Positions 39,920 through 51,450 of a DNA stretch of 64,000 nt are shown piece after piece (positions within the stretch are counted from its first letter, which is position 1; each line of letters opens with the position of its first letter). Position numbers and translations under genes: made by a program. The stretch spans positions 62,001 through 126,000 of the forward strand of contig JAPJBO010000464.1 in the NCBI GenBank assembly GCA_030068145.1. Reading direction: 5' to 3'. A model generated the notes under the pieces. It ran no database searches and was not told the origin of the DNA. It worked only from the letters and a program-made list of their open reading frames with translations. This stretch comes from Diplonema papillatum (taxonomy: Eukaryota > Euglenozoa > Diplonemea > Diplonemida > Diplonemidae).

Positions 39920-41080
39920 ATATATCACGGTGTGCCACGGCACACGGTCTATCAGGGGAATGGACCTGCTTACGGCCAGGTCCCCGGGTCACAAACTGTC
40001 GTTGATTCCTCTAACTCCATTGAAACCGGGTTGGGTTTTGTAACGAGTTAGAGGGGTATGGTTATTCTGGTCGTTCGTTTCTTAAAAGTCAGTTTTCATA
40101 TCACCGACATATCGCGGCACGACGGGAAAAGATGAGGGCGCAGAGCCTTCCGCCGTCTATCTGGTGTAACATCCTTTTTTGTTCGGGGCAAGAAGGGAGG
40201 GAGAGGAGGGTGGATGAGAACTGCAGACAAGAAATATATACACAGGTGGGCGCGATCACCTTTGCAGTGTGATTTTTCTTTTTGATTTTTTTTGCTGGCC
40301 AGCCCTGAGGGGGGGAGGCCTTGAGTGGAAACTCTCCACAGGGCTGCGGCCAAGAGTCCCCTCCCAGTTGCACGCTGACAAGCGGGGTGCATACTTCGTG
40401 CACTCCAGCTTCTGAGACACCGGGACGAATGAATGAGAAAACGCGAAGCAAAAATATTGCACAGGGATTTCTTTCCGAGGATAGGCAGGAGAAGAAAACT
40501 CCCCCCGTTCAGGGAGTCGCAAGAGCGGAGGTGCCGTAAAAAGAAATGGTGGTAAGGTGCCAATGCTGCTGGTAGCACTGCGACCGCAGTGCACTGCGTG
40601 CAGCTCTTTTTTGGCCACCACGATAGTGCAGGGAAAGGGACTCCTCATGCGTGGCGGTATGGTGGTGTATCTTCAGACTCAGGAATGGACTTTCACAATA
40701 TTTCCACCAGAATTGTCGGGGTTTTCAACCCGGCTTTGCGGGTGAATGTCCAGGCTTTCGGTCGCTGATGACCGAGATGCCAACCTTCCAGCATGGTTAG
40801 TTAATGGATTCAATGGTATGTCGAACGCACGCGTTTGGCTACGATGTCCATCACATTCGACACTTTTAGGTGGTAATCGCGCGACTTTACCCGGCGGCCG
40901 AGAAGCAGGACCCGATGCACCTCGTGGAGGGCCTGGGGAATGACGTGAATCCACAGGCCCAAACACAGTGAAACCCCCCCCACTTGCAAATCACTGGGAA
41001 AACACTCGTAAAATCGCTTGCAAATTTCACTGGTGAATTTGATATCAAAAATGATCAAATTCACTAGTTTGAAAAGGTGT
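39920..41080. other. No gene recognised
   Basis: Short frames only. CACTCCAGCTTCTGAGACACC near 40,400 is the end of a CACGGTG-family MITE. 40,810-41,090 is the 3' flank of the 561-residue gene. Confidence 0.4.
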
Positions 41081-41090
41081 GCCCTAAATT

Positions 41091-42776
41091 TTAGGATTTC
41101 CTGGCCGAAGGATCGGGAACCGCTTCGCGCCACGCTTTGCACTGCTTGAGCAGCGCCTGGTCCGGGAACCAGTACGTCTTCTCGACGGCTGCGATGCTTT
41201 CGAGGAACCGGTCCACGTCGGCCAGCAGCCTCTCGTTGCGCACGGGCACCGGCAAGGCCACCAGCACCCGGCCGAGGGCCCGGTGGTATTTCTCGGGGTG
41301 CGCGGCGCACACTTCGAGGACCGCCGCCGCAACGCGGTCGAGGACTTGGTCGGGGAGGAAGTCGGAGGCTGCCCACGCGTGGAGCGTGGCGATCGCGTTG
41401 TGGGCGGTGTCGGTTTTCGACCGGTGCCCCCGGGACACCCGGAACGCCGTGTCGGCGATGAGGGAAAGGATCGCGGCCGCGACGAGCGAAAGGTCGGCGG
41501 GCGAAAAGCAGGACGCGATGTACCGAGTGTACGGCCACTCGGCGAGGGCTGGGAGCAGATCCTCGACGCGGTCAAGAGGCAGGTTGCGGATCGCCTCTGC
41601 GAGTGGCGCCCCCGCGCTCCGGTCGAGAAGCACGTGGTTTTCCGTGTCCGCTAGGATGTCCGTGACAAGCATCCCGGCGCACGCCACCGCCCGCGCGTCG
41701 TTCACCCGCAGGGCGAGGACGATCAGGTTGAGGATCTGGCCCTTCGCGGACGCGAGGAAAGCCCGCCCGCTGTTCTGGCAGTAGCTGTCGACCACCCGCA
41801 GCACCGCCGGTGCGAGCGACGACGCCTCGTGCTCCATGTGCCTCTCGATCAGCTGCCCGGCCGTCGTCAGGAACACGTCCGGCCTGTGAGGCTGCGACCG
41901 GACCTTAGAAAACGCCTCGTACACCGAGAACACCTCGAGGATGATTTCGACGTCGTCGTTGTAGTCCTCAAGGATCGTTTCGAGGGCATCGACGTCTTCG
42001 TCGTACGCGAACAACTGGTTTGACTCGTACATGCGCCGCATGGCGAAGAGCGAGCTCAGCAGGGTCGAACGGTGGGTCTTCGCGCTCTTCAGGTTCCCCC
42101 TGATCAGCTCCAGGATGTCGCCGACGTTGCGCGGGGCGACGAAGCTCGCCGTCAGGGACAGAATCTTGTACCAGAGCTGGATGACCTCTGGGTTGACCCC
42201 GTTCGTGGTGTCGGTCGAGATAGTCGCCTCCGTGAGGTGGACTTGCTTCAAGGAGGAGAGCACTTCCGTGCAAAGCGTTGTGCCCGGCGGAGTCATGTCC
42301 GGGTTGGGATTGTGCGACTCAGTTTCGATGAGCATGCACGCAGCTCCACTGAGGAGCTGCATGTTCTTCACGACGTCTTCCTCCATGCACGGGTCGAGGG
42401 TGGCGCGCAATAGGAGGTACGTCCCGCACTCTTGGATGATCTCGCTGCTCGGAAACTGCTGGACGGCGTGCAGCAGGGGGTGCCAAGCCAGCGTCAGCTG
42501 CGAGATGCTCGGCTTGCTGTGGGCGAGGATGCGGACCGAGAACTCCTGCAGGGACTGGTCCTTCGGCTTGCTGAGCATCAGCGAGATGATCGCCGCCACG
42601 CCGCCGCTGCGCAGGTAGTCGTCGCGGTTGTTGAGGAGGAGCTGCTCAAGCTCCTTGTACCGCTTGTGCATCGCCCACCCGCCAACGTTCACTCCTTCGC
42701 CATAGTTCGCCTTGCAGATGTCCTGCAAAGTCTGCAGCGTCGTTTGCTTCTCTTCCTTTGAGCCGAAGGCGCCCAT
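41091..42776 (-). CDS. Helical-repeat (ARM/HEAT-like) protein with N-myristoylation site
   Basis: 561 residues if translation starts at the ATG at 42,774-42,776. The frame is open for 47 more codons upstream, but those come from a (CA)n tract (THTHTHTH), so the inner start is preferred. The N-terminus MGAFGSKEEKQ fits the myristoylation consensus MGxxxS followed by Lys, suggesting membrane anchoring. The rest is uniformly alpha-helical with short Leu/Ala-rich helices (YLRSGGVAAIISLMLS, QILNLIVLALRVNDARAVA, HNAIATLHAWAASDFLPDQV), like ARM/HEAT repeats. There are no introns. I do not recognise a named family. Two broken copies of its N-terminus lie directly upstream, and a piece of a paralogue is at 24,547. 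Confidence 0.65.
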   Translation of the reverse strand: MGAFGSKEEKQTTLQTLQDICKANYGEGVNVGGWAMHKRYKELEQLLLNNRDDYLRSGGVAAIISLMLSKPKDQSLQEFSVRILAHSKPSISQLTLAWHPLLHAVQQFPSSEIIQECGTYLLLRATLDPCMEEDVVKNMQLLSGAACMLIETESHNPNPDMTPPGTTLCTEVLSSLKQVHLTEATISTDTTNGVNPEVIQLWYKILSLTASFVAPRNVGDILELIRGNLKSAKTHRSTLLSSLFAMRRMYESNQLFAYDEDVDALETILEDYNDDVEIILEVFSVYEAFSKVRSQPHRPDVFLTTAGQLIERHMEHEASSLAPAVLRVVDSYCQNSGRAFLASAKGQILNLIVLALRVNDARAVACAGMLVTDILADTENHVLLDRSAGAPLAEAIRNLPLDRVEDLLPALAEWPYTRYIASCFSPADLSLVAAAILSLIADTAFRVSRGHRSKTDTAHNAIATLHAWAASDFLPDQVLDRVAAAVLEVCAAHPEKYHRALGRVLVALPVPVRNERLLADVDRFLESIAAVEKTYWFPDQALLKQCKAWREAVPDPSARKS

Positions 42777-42991
42777 TCGAGTGTTTGAGTGTGTGTGTGT
42801 GTGTGTGTGTGCGTGTGTGTGTGGTGTTTTGTTTTCTTTTTCCAGACGCTGCGTTTTTGTTAGACTGTTTCGAGTTTTAAGGATCGTTGCAGCTGTGTTT
42901 TCTATGAGTTTACTCACGCGTTATTACGTAGGTTTTCGTTCTGTATTTACCAGCTATGTTTTGGATGAGATTCAAAGGAGCGAGTCAATAG

Positions 42992-43059
42992 TTCGCCTGG
43001 CAGATGTCCTGCAAAGTCTGCAGCGTCGTTTGCTTCTCTTCCTTTGAGCCGAAGGAGCC
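42992..43059 (-). pseudogene. First N-terminal copy of the 561-residue gene
   Basis: Encodes SFGSKEEKQTTLQTLQDICQ without a start codon, then ends. It is followed in its sense by a block of about 95 bp (42,895-42,991) that also follows the second copy. Confidence 0.75.
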
Positions 43060-43761
43060 GTGTCAAAATCAGAAAACATGCATGACCAAACTTTTGTTTT
43101 CCGATTCCTTTGGAACCCGGTGCACAACACCTTCCTGGTGAGTGGTTCGTTACGCGCTTAGCATTCCCACGATGAATCGACAGAACTGCTCTTGTGGTAC
43201 GTCCGCGTGGCTTGAACTCGTGCTTCCTCTGCATCTCCTTTCCGTCCAGTTTTTGGAAGTCTCGCAGTTTGAGGTCTCCACCGCCATTTGGAAACGTGCA
43301 GTGCAAGTTTCAAAGTTTGACTGCTTCAAGTGATGTAAACGTGCTGCGAAACCCGGCGATTCACTAAGTGGCCCTGCTCCTTGACCGTGAAGAGACGTTG
43401 GTCGGCGCCGGAGACATCTGGACGAAGTGCATTGCGCAGGCTGACTGCGACGGACGGTTGGTTCCAAGCCAGCTACTGAAAAGCCACACAAGCTCAAACG
43501 TTGGTGCTAGTGAAGGCTGACTGGCCCCGGCCCCACACAAGACAAGCTGAGGGGAAAACAATTATACCCGGATGGCACCACGGCTCGTAGATCTTTTTTT
43601 TCACCACTTCACGAGCCACTCTGCCTCGCCGCAAGTTAGCACCATGTATGGTTGCAGCTGTGTTTTCTATGTCTTTACTCACGCGTTATTACGTAGGTTT
43701 TCGTTCTGTATTTACCAGCTATGTTTTGGATGAGATTCCAAGGAGCGAGTCAATAGCAGAT

Positions 43762-43926
43762 ATGATCGCCGCCACGCCGCCGCTGCGCAGGTAGACGTCC
43801 CGGTTGTTGAGCAGGAGCGCACCGCCCACCCGCCAACGTTCACGCCTTCGCCACAGTTCGCCTTGCAGATGTCCTGCAAAGTCTGTAGCGCCGTTTTGCT
43901 TCTCTTCCTTCGAACCGAACCAGCCG
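43762..43926 (-). pseudogene. Second N-terminal copy of the 561-residue gene
   Basis: Matches residues about 4-65 of the gene (LQTLQDIC, ANCGEGVNVGGWAV, YLRSGGVAAII in pieces) with a small deletion, frameshift and no ATG. Downstream in its sense it joins the same block (GAGTCAATAGCAG, GATGAGATTCCAAGG) as the first copy. Confidence 0.75.
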
Positions 43927-44197
43927 CCCTTTGCCCGCGCCGCGGCAGGCCATTCGGATTCGGCTTCAACTGTCGTGGGCCGCAACACACCGTGCGTACG
44001 GCAAACTGGCTTCTGGCGGGGGCTGTTTATGTGTTCTCCACAAACTCTCCTTCCTCAGTTTCTTCCGGTCCAGCCGCCTTTTGCCCGCGTCGCGGCAGGT
44101 CCATTCCGGACTTCGGCTTCACTGTCGTGGGCCGCAACACACACGGTTTGTAGCTGAGCTCCGTGCGTGCGGCAAACGGCTTCTGGCGGGGGCTGTT

Positions 44198-44360
44198 TAT
44201 TTGTTCTTCGCCTACACCACCGTGTGTTTGCTTTTTTCACTCAGGGCTTTTGACATGCTGTGTTTGTGTGTCTTGTCGTGTAGGGGTGGGCCCGCATGAC
44301 CTCACGCCCGTTCAACCCGTGGTTCGGTGTAGTTACAGCACTTGGGATCCCTTCGCTTTT
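44198..44360 (+). repeat. Dispersed repeat RepC, partial
   Basis: CACCACCGTGTGTTTGC through GCCCGCATGACCTCACG. It is followed at 44,430-44,500 by a RepD-like string (GCGACCGACACCAAG). Confidence 0.75.
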
Positions 44361-44793
44361 GGCGTTTATTGTGGTTTAGAGGTTCGGTGTTTTAGGGTCG
44401 CCGTATGCTTATACACTTTAACAACGGCTAGCCAAGTAAGTGTTGCGACCGACACCAAGAAGAAATTCGCTTTGAATTTAGCCTTGGGCCCCCCTTCTTT
44501 GTCCGGCAGCTTCGTCGAGCATTTCCCTCCAAGCTGGCGCTCACGTGAAAGAAGAAGAAGAAAAAAAAAGAAGAACGGGATTGGAAGAACATTCCAGAAT
44601 GGCGACACACGCCGTTCCGCATGCGAGGCGCGTTCGGCCCGCTCGGAGGGTATATCGGTGCTGCTCGTCAGGGGAAAATGTCAACGGATCGGAGCACAGA
44701 CCCCCTGCAGCCTCACACCTTTTTTGTGCGGTCGACGATATACGTCGTTCTAATGTCTGACGACTTTTTTTTTTTTTTTTTTTGACTGAACCT

Positions 44794-45455
44794 CAGGCTA
44801 TTAGCTTCATTTTCCTCAGTTTTCCAAATTCCGTCTCAATAGCCAATTTGCTTTTTCCGCTCTGAAATCGAGAAGCCTCCGTCCAGACCACCCGAACCTT
44901 CCAAAAGGGGGGGTCCGGGGGGGCTCCGCCCCCCGGCAAACGGTACGGTACATTCAGGTGGAGAAATTAAACATATCGACCAACGTACTGGTGGCACTGT
45001 TTGCCATCTGTGTGACCCTCGCCTGCCCCTGGTGCACACTCCTGAAGCCAACAGCCCATTTCAAATTCATCCACCACTCAGATACTGTGTGCTGGTAAAT
45101 CATTGGCATGAGTAGATGCAGACCGGAGATCACACGGAACAAGGCACTTGTGTCAACTCGGAGAGAATCTGTCAAGAATTCCGGGCTGCTTCTGAGCTTC
45201 GACTCTCTCACTCGGCACCCACAGCAGCCCCAAACTTCTGCCAGCCAGCCCACCATGCCCAGCGGCGACCCACCGATGGCCAGCCCCTGATCGCCAGCCA
45301 GCTGGCACAGCTGGCCTAACCCACGCCTCCACCGGACCCCCACGACTTTTTTCATTGAAGGTCGTTTTTTGCACTTTTTTTTATTATTTTTTGAGCCGCC
45401 CGGATTTCCAAATTCCGTCAGCTGACGGAATTTGGAATGGGAAGCTAATGCCCTG
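44794..45455. mobile_element. 662-bp non-autonomous hAT element
   Basis: Ends CAGGCTATTAGCTTC and GAAGCTAATGCCCTG, with a perfect 8-bp duplication CTGAACCT on both sides (44,786-44,793; 45,456-45,463). Near the right end a perfect 32-bp palindrome (arms TTCCAAATTCCGTCAG) lies at 45,406-45,437; its half occurs once near the left end. An interior string (AACGGTACGGTACATTCAGG) is shared with the hAT element at 56,842. No transposase. Confidence 0.85.
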
Positions 45456-45611
45456 CTGAACCTGGTAAGGGGGGGGGGGGTCGAATAATAACAGTTATTT
45501 GACACACGTCTGGTTGTCTAAAAACACTACCACTATTTGATCCTGCTGCTGTTCGGCTACCCGGAACTTTTTTTATTAATCGACAAATCGAATAATAACA
45601 CAGTGTGCCCT

Positions 45612-45918
45612 TACAAGGGAAAGCCTGCTACACGGGAGCCAAGCTTCACGTGTTCGGCGGTACTGCAGAGCCACGGGCCTACGGGTCAAGTGGCTACCGA
45701 TTTCCCAAACTAAAGCATCAAGGCTTGGCGCACCTTGGGGCTTGGCGCTCGCGCTGATCACAAGCTCATCGAGACGGTCAGCCGCAGGGCAGAGCGGACG
45801 GGGTTGTGGCACTGTGCTGCCTCCGACTCAAGCTTTGCAAGCTGTGGTTGACCGTCACGTTCCTGGACCAGGTGCGGCCTTTTTCTTCTTTTTTCCTTCT
45901 TTTCTTCTTCTTCTTCAT
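45612..45918 (+). repeat. Dispersed repeat RepB (SINE-like)
   Basis: Starts GGGAAAGCCTGCTACACG, ends in a TTCTTCTTTTTTCC-type run. Confidence 0.85.
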
Positions 45919-46239
45919 GACTGAACCAAAAGGGAAGGATGGAAAAGCCCTACCGAATGAACCGAAGGAGAACGAAGAATATAATTGGGGCCAGCTCTCT
46001 AGCAAAACAGATACCGTAATTGGAACAATGTTGGAATGGACTAAAGCTGGAACGGGTAAATCCTGGGCCACCCGGGGGGGTCTCCCAGGTAGTCTCCACC
46101 CCTGCGTGAGTGCGCCAGTGGTGGTCCTGCAGCCTTCTATGACAGCGGCATCTAGGTCGAGCTGAGTATTGAGCACCCCAAGGCGCGGGCAAGCTCCAGG
46201 GTCGCGATGTTCTGCAAAGTAGGGGTTTGGGGGGGGGGG

Positions 46240-46612
46240 GAATGCAAGAACGTGCTTGGAATGGGTATGTGCTAAACACCGCACTGGTCCCGTCTGCGCC
46301 GTGTTTCGGTCCTTTAAGCCACACATAAGGCGGACCATCATCAGCGCGGAACCTGAGAGTCTACAGACAGGACAGCGGTGTGAGTCTGGTTTGTCAGGCG
46401 GCTGTTCGTAGCTCGTCACAGCCAGGACCACCCGTGCTACTAGAGCACAGGCGAATCCGTCACAGGGAGAAGCCCCTACAACCGTGAGCAATCAGTTACA
46501 AAACTCAAGGTCCCCGCCCTGATTGTGGCTGCGACTCGCTGGGCAGCACTGTCTTCTTTTTACGGTGGCAATCTGCGAAGTAAACTACGCGAGCACAGTG
46601 GACAGTGGGGGG
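46240..46612 (+). repeat. Dispersed repeat RepA
   Basis: ATGCAAGAACGTGCTTGGAA to CACAGTGGACAGTGGGG; a few small deletions. Confidence 0.85.
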
Positions 46613-46824
46613 TGTCCCAGGTTTTACCCGGTTCAACAATTACGGTGGATAAGAAACTGGGTGCAGCTATCTTTTGTTTGTGTTGCGCACCGGCGGAACT
46701 CACCTGCTTTGGTAAGTTTCAGGTAGTACGCTGCCAACTACTAACTCTTGGTACCAGCAGTGCATTGGAACACCACACAAACCCGTACGGAGAGAAAAAA
46801 AGAAAGGGGAAACTAGAGTTTTCG

Positions 46825-46960
46825 TTGGCCCGCACTACCCTGAGCCCAAATCCTGGACGCGGTTGCAGGTGGCAAATTGGCAAATGATCGTGATCAGGTC
46901 CTACTCGGGCGGTCCTAGTTTCCTCACACATTGCATCATGCATGTGGCTAAGAAGATAAA
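46825..46960. repeat. Dispersed repeat RepG
   Basis: Second copy of 33,390-33,530. Confidence 0.65.
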
Positions 46961-47344
46961 AATGATGCTTCTTTTTTTTTTTTTTTTTTTGGAGCGCGGG
47001 CTTTTTTTTCATTATTCGGCAGTGCTCCGGGTAATCCCTGTTCTTCGGGGTTTCTTACGTAAGGAGGGGTCGGCCCTGCTTTAGGTTACATTAGGTTTCC
47101 CGACCCCCGCTAATCGTGAGCAGCACATACTCAAGAGGTCCAGTCGACTAGTTGTGTTTCCGACGATCCCGTGGGACGTACAGATTGGTTCTTCGTACCT
47201 TTTGTTTGTTTTGTGAGGTTCAGCTATTTTTTTTCTTTTAGAATGCAAGGATTTTTGCAGGATTGTGCGTGCTTCCAAAAAAGAGAAAGTCGTGCGACGG
47301 AGCCGGCAACCTGTGGATTGGTTGCTTTTCTTTCTTACCGCAGC

Positions 47345-47580
47345 CGGTACCAGGGAAAGCCTGCTACGGGAGCCAAGCTTCGCGTGTTCGGCGGTACTGC
47401 AGAGCCACGGGCCTACGTGGCTACCGATTTCCCAAACTAAAGCATCAAGGCGTGGCGCACCTTGGGGCTTGGCGCTCGCGCTGAACACAAGCTCGTCGAG
47501 ACAGTCAGCCACAGGGCAGAGCAGACCGGGTTGTAGCACTGTGTTGCCTCCGACTCAAGCTTTGCAAGCTGCGGTTACTG
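47345..47580 (+). repeat. Dispersed repeat RepB, 3' truncated
   Basis: ACCAGGGAAAGCCTGCTACG to AAGCTGCGGTTACTG; lacks the end with the pyrimidine run. Confidence 0.8.
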
Positions 47581-47734
47581 ATCACCACTAATAGACCAAA
47601 CCCAGCAGGATCAAGGAATGTCAGTATCACCTTCCTCATTATTTTACCTCTATATATAAAAGCTCGTCACTCGCACAACCGCGGCTGCTACAAGGCTAGT
47701 GAGGGTGATGATGATGATAACAATGGTAATGATG

Positions 47735-48465
47735 CTAATGTTGATAATGTTGATAATGATGATAATGATGATAATGATGATAATGATGATAATGATGATA
47801 ATGATGATAATGATGATAATGATGATAATGATGATAATGATGATAATGATGATAATGATGATAATGATGATAATGATGATAATGATGATAATGATGATAA
47901 TGATGATAATGATGATAATGATGATAATGATGATAATGATGATAATGATGATAATGATGATAATGATGATAATGATGATAATGATGATAATGATGATAAT
48001 GATGATAATGATGATAATGATGATAATGATGATAATGATGATAATGATGATAATGATGATAATGATGATAATGATGATAATGATGATAATGATGATAATG
48101 ATGATAATGATGATAATGATGATAATGATGATAATGATGATAATGATGATAATGATGATAATGATGATAATGATGATAATGATGATAATGATGATAATGA
48201 TGATAATGATGATAATGATGATAATGATGATAATGATGATAATGATGATAATGATGATAATGATGATAATGATGATAATGATGATAATGATGATAATGAT
48301 GATAATGATGATAATGATGATAATGATGATAATGATGATAATGATGATAATGATGATAATGATGATAATGATGATAATGATGATAATGATGATAATGATG
48401 ATAATGATGATAATGATGATAATGATGATAATGATGATGATGATGATAATGATGATAATGACGAT
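47735..48465. repeat. 9-bp microsatellite (GATGATAAT)n, about 80 units
   Basis: Practically uninterrupted for about 730 bp; the flanks contain degenerate starts (ATGTTGATAATG). Frames in it encode IMM or SSL repeats and are not called as genes. Confidence 0.97.
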
Positions 48466-48469
48466 CGAT

Positions 48470-49660
48470 GATACGTTATACTGGATTCAGGACGCGAGTA
48501 AACGTCACGGTATGCGGCGAGCTTAGGTCTCCCGTGAGTAACAACAGCAGACCAGCAGCAGGTGATCAATGATTCTCTCATCATCAACGAAAATTCGACT
48601 GTCGCAATGGCAACACTCGAAGAAAGAGGGGTGCTCGTTTGTTCGTTTCGCGTGCACACAGAGAACCCCCCAAGGGGGTTTTCACTGTGGTAGCACAGTT
48701 CGTTTGCAGTTCGTTCCCAGTACTCATGTGCAGACGTGTTCCGGAAGTGTTCCCTGCAGTACAACAGTACTACTAAGAAAAGAAGCGCACAGTTTTGTTT
48801 TATTCTTGAGGACGAGAACGGAGACCAAGCAACTTCCAGAACGGTAGGGAACTTAGTCTGACACAGGCTGTCGTCGGAAGCAACTAGAAGAACATTTCCG
48901 GAGTTGGGGCTTGCACTGATAAACGAAGCAACGGACGATCAGCATCAACTGACCAAAGGTGATGAACATGATAAGCCAAAGGTTTTTGTTCTTCGCGTGT
49001 ACAGGGTATAAACCTCTCTGGGGGGGGGTTTCCTGCATTAGCACTTCGTTGGCTTCGTTTTCTCTTTCATGTGCAACCGTTGTTCCGGAAACGTTCCCGT
49101 CAGTACAGGTGTACTATTAAGAAGAAAACGCGCGCGGGCACCACAACGAAAAGATAGTTCCGTTTGCGGCAAAGGAGGTTGGTTTGGTGCGCACTCAGCG
49201 GAAACAGAAGAAGGAGGACGAAGAAAAGAAAGTTGCATTGAATTGTCATCGTTGGATGACCCCTCGCTCGTTTCTTCGCGTTTGCGTCGGTTCGCGCGCC
49301 GGATGACAAACAATGCTTTCTACTGCGGTTTTCTTTTTTGTAGGGGTTGTTTCGAGTTTTCAGAAGCCGGTACTTTTTTTTGTTCTATTTTGAGTGAAGA
49401 AAGTTCGCTTTTTGTGACTTTGACTTGCAAGTCTCCGGGTGGGTGAACTTCGCGAAATCGGGTTCTTGCTTCCGTTAAAGAGAGAGAGAGAGAGAAAGAT
49501 AATAAAATAGACGGCACGGGTTTGGGTGCCAGGACACAGTGTGTATCCAAACAATAGACGGCACGGGTTTGGGTGCCAGGACACAGTGTGTATCCAAACA
49601 ATGTAGTCGCTGGGTTTTGGTTCCAATGAATTAGAGCAGGCAGCGTCGAGGTGGTGCCGA
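48470..49660. other. No gene recognised; two small duplications
   Basis: A 53-bp block (AATAGACGGCACGGGTTTGG, GTGCCAGGACACAGTGTGTA) is doubled at 49,507-49,600. Segments 48,630-48,790 and 49,000-49,130 resemble each other (GTGTTCCGGAA, CAGTACAACAGTACTA-type). No coding evidence. Confidence 0.4.
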
Positions 49661-49664
49661 GGGT

Positions 49665-49860
49665 AAAGGCTTGAGAAAATACTCGAGAGGCTGCCTTGTG
49701 CTAACTTCGAAGGAGGCGGTCGAGGGAGAGAACCAATACTAGGTCTATAAGTCTTTGTTCTTGAACGCTTAAGTCCGCCACTAAACCCAGATTTGCCTGC
49801 GGTTCGTGTGGTCTACAGCACATTTACCACCTTTGAGATTGGAATTGTTACGATAGTGGA
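49665..49860 (-). repeat. Degenerate inverted solo copy of the retrotransposon terminal repeat
   Basis: Minus strand carries CCACTATCGTAAC, GGTAAATGTGCTGTAG, GGGTTTAGTGGCGG and CTCGAGTATTTTCTC in the order A-B, as in A2-B2 at 4,415-4,631. Confidence 0.65.
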
Positions 49861-49947
49861 TAGTCATCGGCATGCTAATGAGTGCCGAACTATGCTTTTT
49901 TTTTAGTTCGCAACTGGCAGTCCCCCTACATAAAGGGGAGGGGGGGT

Positions 49948-49975
49948 CGAATAATAACACCTGTGTTATTATTCG
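49948..49975. other. Perfect 13-bp hairpin
   Basis: CGAATAATAACAC and GTGTTATTATTCG with a 2-base loop, after a G-run. The half CGAATAATAACA with a preceding G-run also occurs at 45,481 and 45,589. Confidence 0.75.
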
Positions 49976-50149
49976 ATTTATCAAATCAGTATAATTCGTT
50001 GTCCTTTACCCCCCCCCCCCCCCCTGAGGCCTAAATTCTGGCCGAGGGGGGAAACTTCCAGGGGGGGGGGGGTCGTTGTATAATGGTGCAGTACATGGCG
50101 CAGCTTGGGTGCGGCGGCCATCATTCAGCTGCCACCCGGACGGTGTTAG

Positions 50150-50764
50150 CGAGAGGACCTTTTCCCGACGTACGGAAGAGAGAGGGCGGAGCGTGCAGCG
50201 AGATGGACGGCCTTCGACGACACCACGGAGAAGAAGAAGGGCAAGAAGTCGGCCATCGTCGGAGGAGACCCGTGGCTCGTACCGGAAGGGATTCCCCGAC
50301 ACGAAAAGTGGGGTGAGCGGAAAATGTGTGCCGAGCACCGGATGACGCAGTGCACCACATGTAAGACGACAACGGAATGCTGTCGCAACCATCACCACCG
50401 ATGTCTCGACCATGAGATGCCGACGTGCGACAGCTGCAAGAAACACGCCGACCTGAGGAGTAGGAGACGCGGGCACTGCAGGAAAGGGCACCACCGGGCG
50501 GCCGTGGCGAGAGGAGAAGAATCAACGACGAAGAAGAGGAAGGCGGAGCCGGAGGGCCCCGCGTCAGCGCCGAGACAGGCGAAGCGTGAGAACGTGGTGC
50601 TCGTTCTGCCGGAAGCAGCGGAAGGCGAGCGAGGACCCGCAACATCGGCATCGACTTCAGCAGCGAAGGTCGGGAAGACGGCGCTTTCTTCGGGCTTCGG
50701 ACCAGGAGACCCGACGGGGGCGTGTCTCTGTATTGGTGGCGCCTGGGCAGGTCGTTTTCTATGA
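50150..50764 (+). CDS. Second Cys/His-rich putative zinc-binding protein
   Basis: The frame is open from 50,150 to 50,764; the only ATG near the conserved part is at 50,324, but similarity to the 12-kb protein (GRERAERAARW against DERRARAGRW) suggests that coding starts further upstream, perhaps in another exon. It has two modules of the C-x2-H-x4-C-x2-C type: CAEHRMTQCTTCKTTTECC and CLDHEMPTCDSCKK, then CRKGHH. The tail is basic and includes VVLVLPEAAEGERG, linking it to the 28.9 and 51.5 kb pieces. Downstream in other frames lies a stretch reading SGFVITELAEDDRMVWYDDW (50,722-50,931) that may be a continuation after a frameshift or splice. Family not recognised. Confidence 0.5.
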   Translation, partial: REDLFPTYGRERAERAARWTAFDDTTEKKKGKKSAIVGGDPWLVPEGIPRHEKWGERKMCAEHRMTQCTTCKTTTECCRNHHHRCLDHEMPTCDSCKKHADLRSRRRGHCRKGHHRAAVARGEESTTKKRKAEPEGPASAPRQAKRENVVLVLPEAAEGERGPATSASTSAAKVGKTALSSGFGPGDPTGACLCIGGAWAGRFL

Positions 50765-51450
50765 TTGCGCAGGACTCTGGTTTTGTCATCACGGAGCTTG
50801 CCGAGGACGACAGGATGGTCTGGTACGACGACTGGGCCCTCGTCGGTGCCTGTCCGGGCGCGCTTCGCGCTGTGCGCAACCGGGTCCTGCAGCGTGCCCG
50901 TATGGTGCGCATGATGGTCAAGGACGAGTAGTCTGTCCTCGAGCAAGGACGAGAAGTCTGTCCTCGAGCCCAGCTCGACGCCGGTTGTCCTGGGAGTCGA
51001 GTTTGACTTCGCAGCGAAGAGGTACCGGCTATAGCAAGGGTGGGTGCAGAAGCCGCACCTCCTCTTTTGCTCTGTCGATTTGACGCAAATGACTCTGCGC
51101 GGCGTCTGGAAGTCGTCGAGACCGCCATTTGAGCGCGGATGGTGACCCTGGCACACCAGGTCCTGACCGGTTCCCTGGGCTGGGAGTCGCTAGTCCGCGT
51201 GAGGGACGATATCGTTCCGTTCCTGCGGGGGTGAGCCGGCGTCTATCGGTCAACCGGTGGGTCGGCTTCGACTCGAAGCTGCACCCTCGTGGAGGCGTGG
51301 TCCGATGCCAGCACGCAGGGACGGGCGGGACTGGTGGGCTATCACAGTTGCACACAGGGAGTTGATGCACCACGAAAGTCGAAAAGAGATTTGGGATAGC
51401 ATGCAAGAATCTGTAGCGATAATCTGCATCGCCGGTTCGCACGTGATGTG

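Noticed and set aside
42777..42917. Upstream start of the 561-residue protein, adding 47 residues
   Set aside because: The added part is translated from a (CA)n tract and the inner start gives a perfect myristoylation signal.
47688..48764. Open frames of 358 and 275 codons encoding SSL or IMM repeats
   Set aside because: Generated by the 9-bp microsatellite; no non-repeat coding part.
50121..51128. Minus-strand frame of 335 codons
   Set aside because: Ser/Arg-rich antisense shadow of the plus-strand Cys/His gene; no domain and no conserved counterpart.
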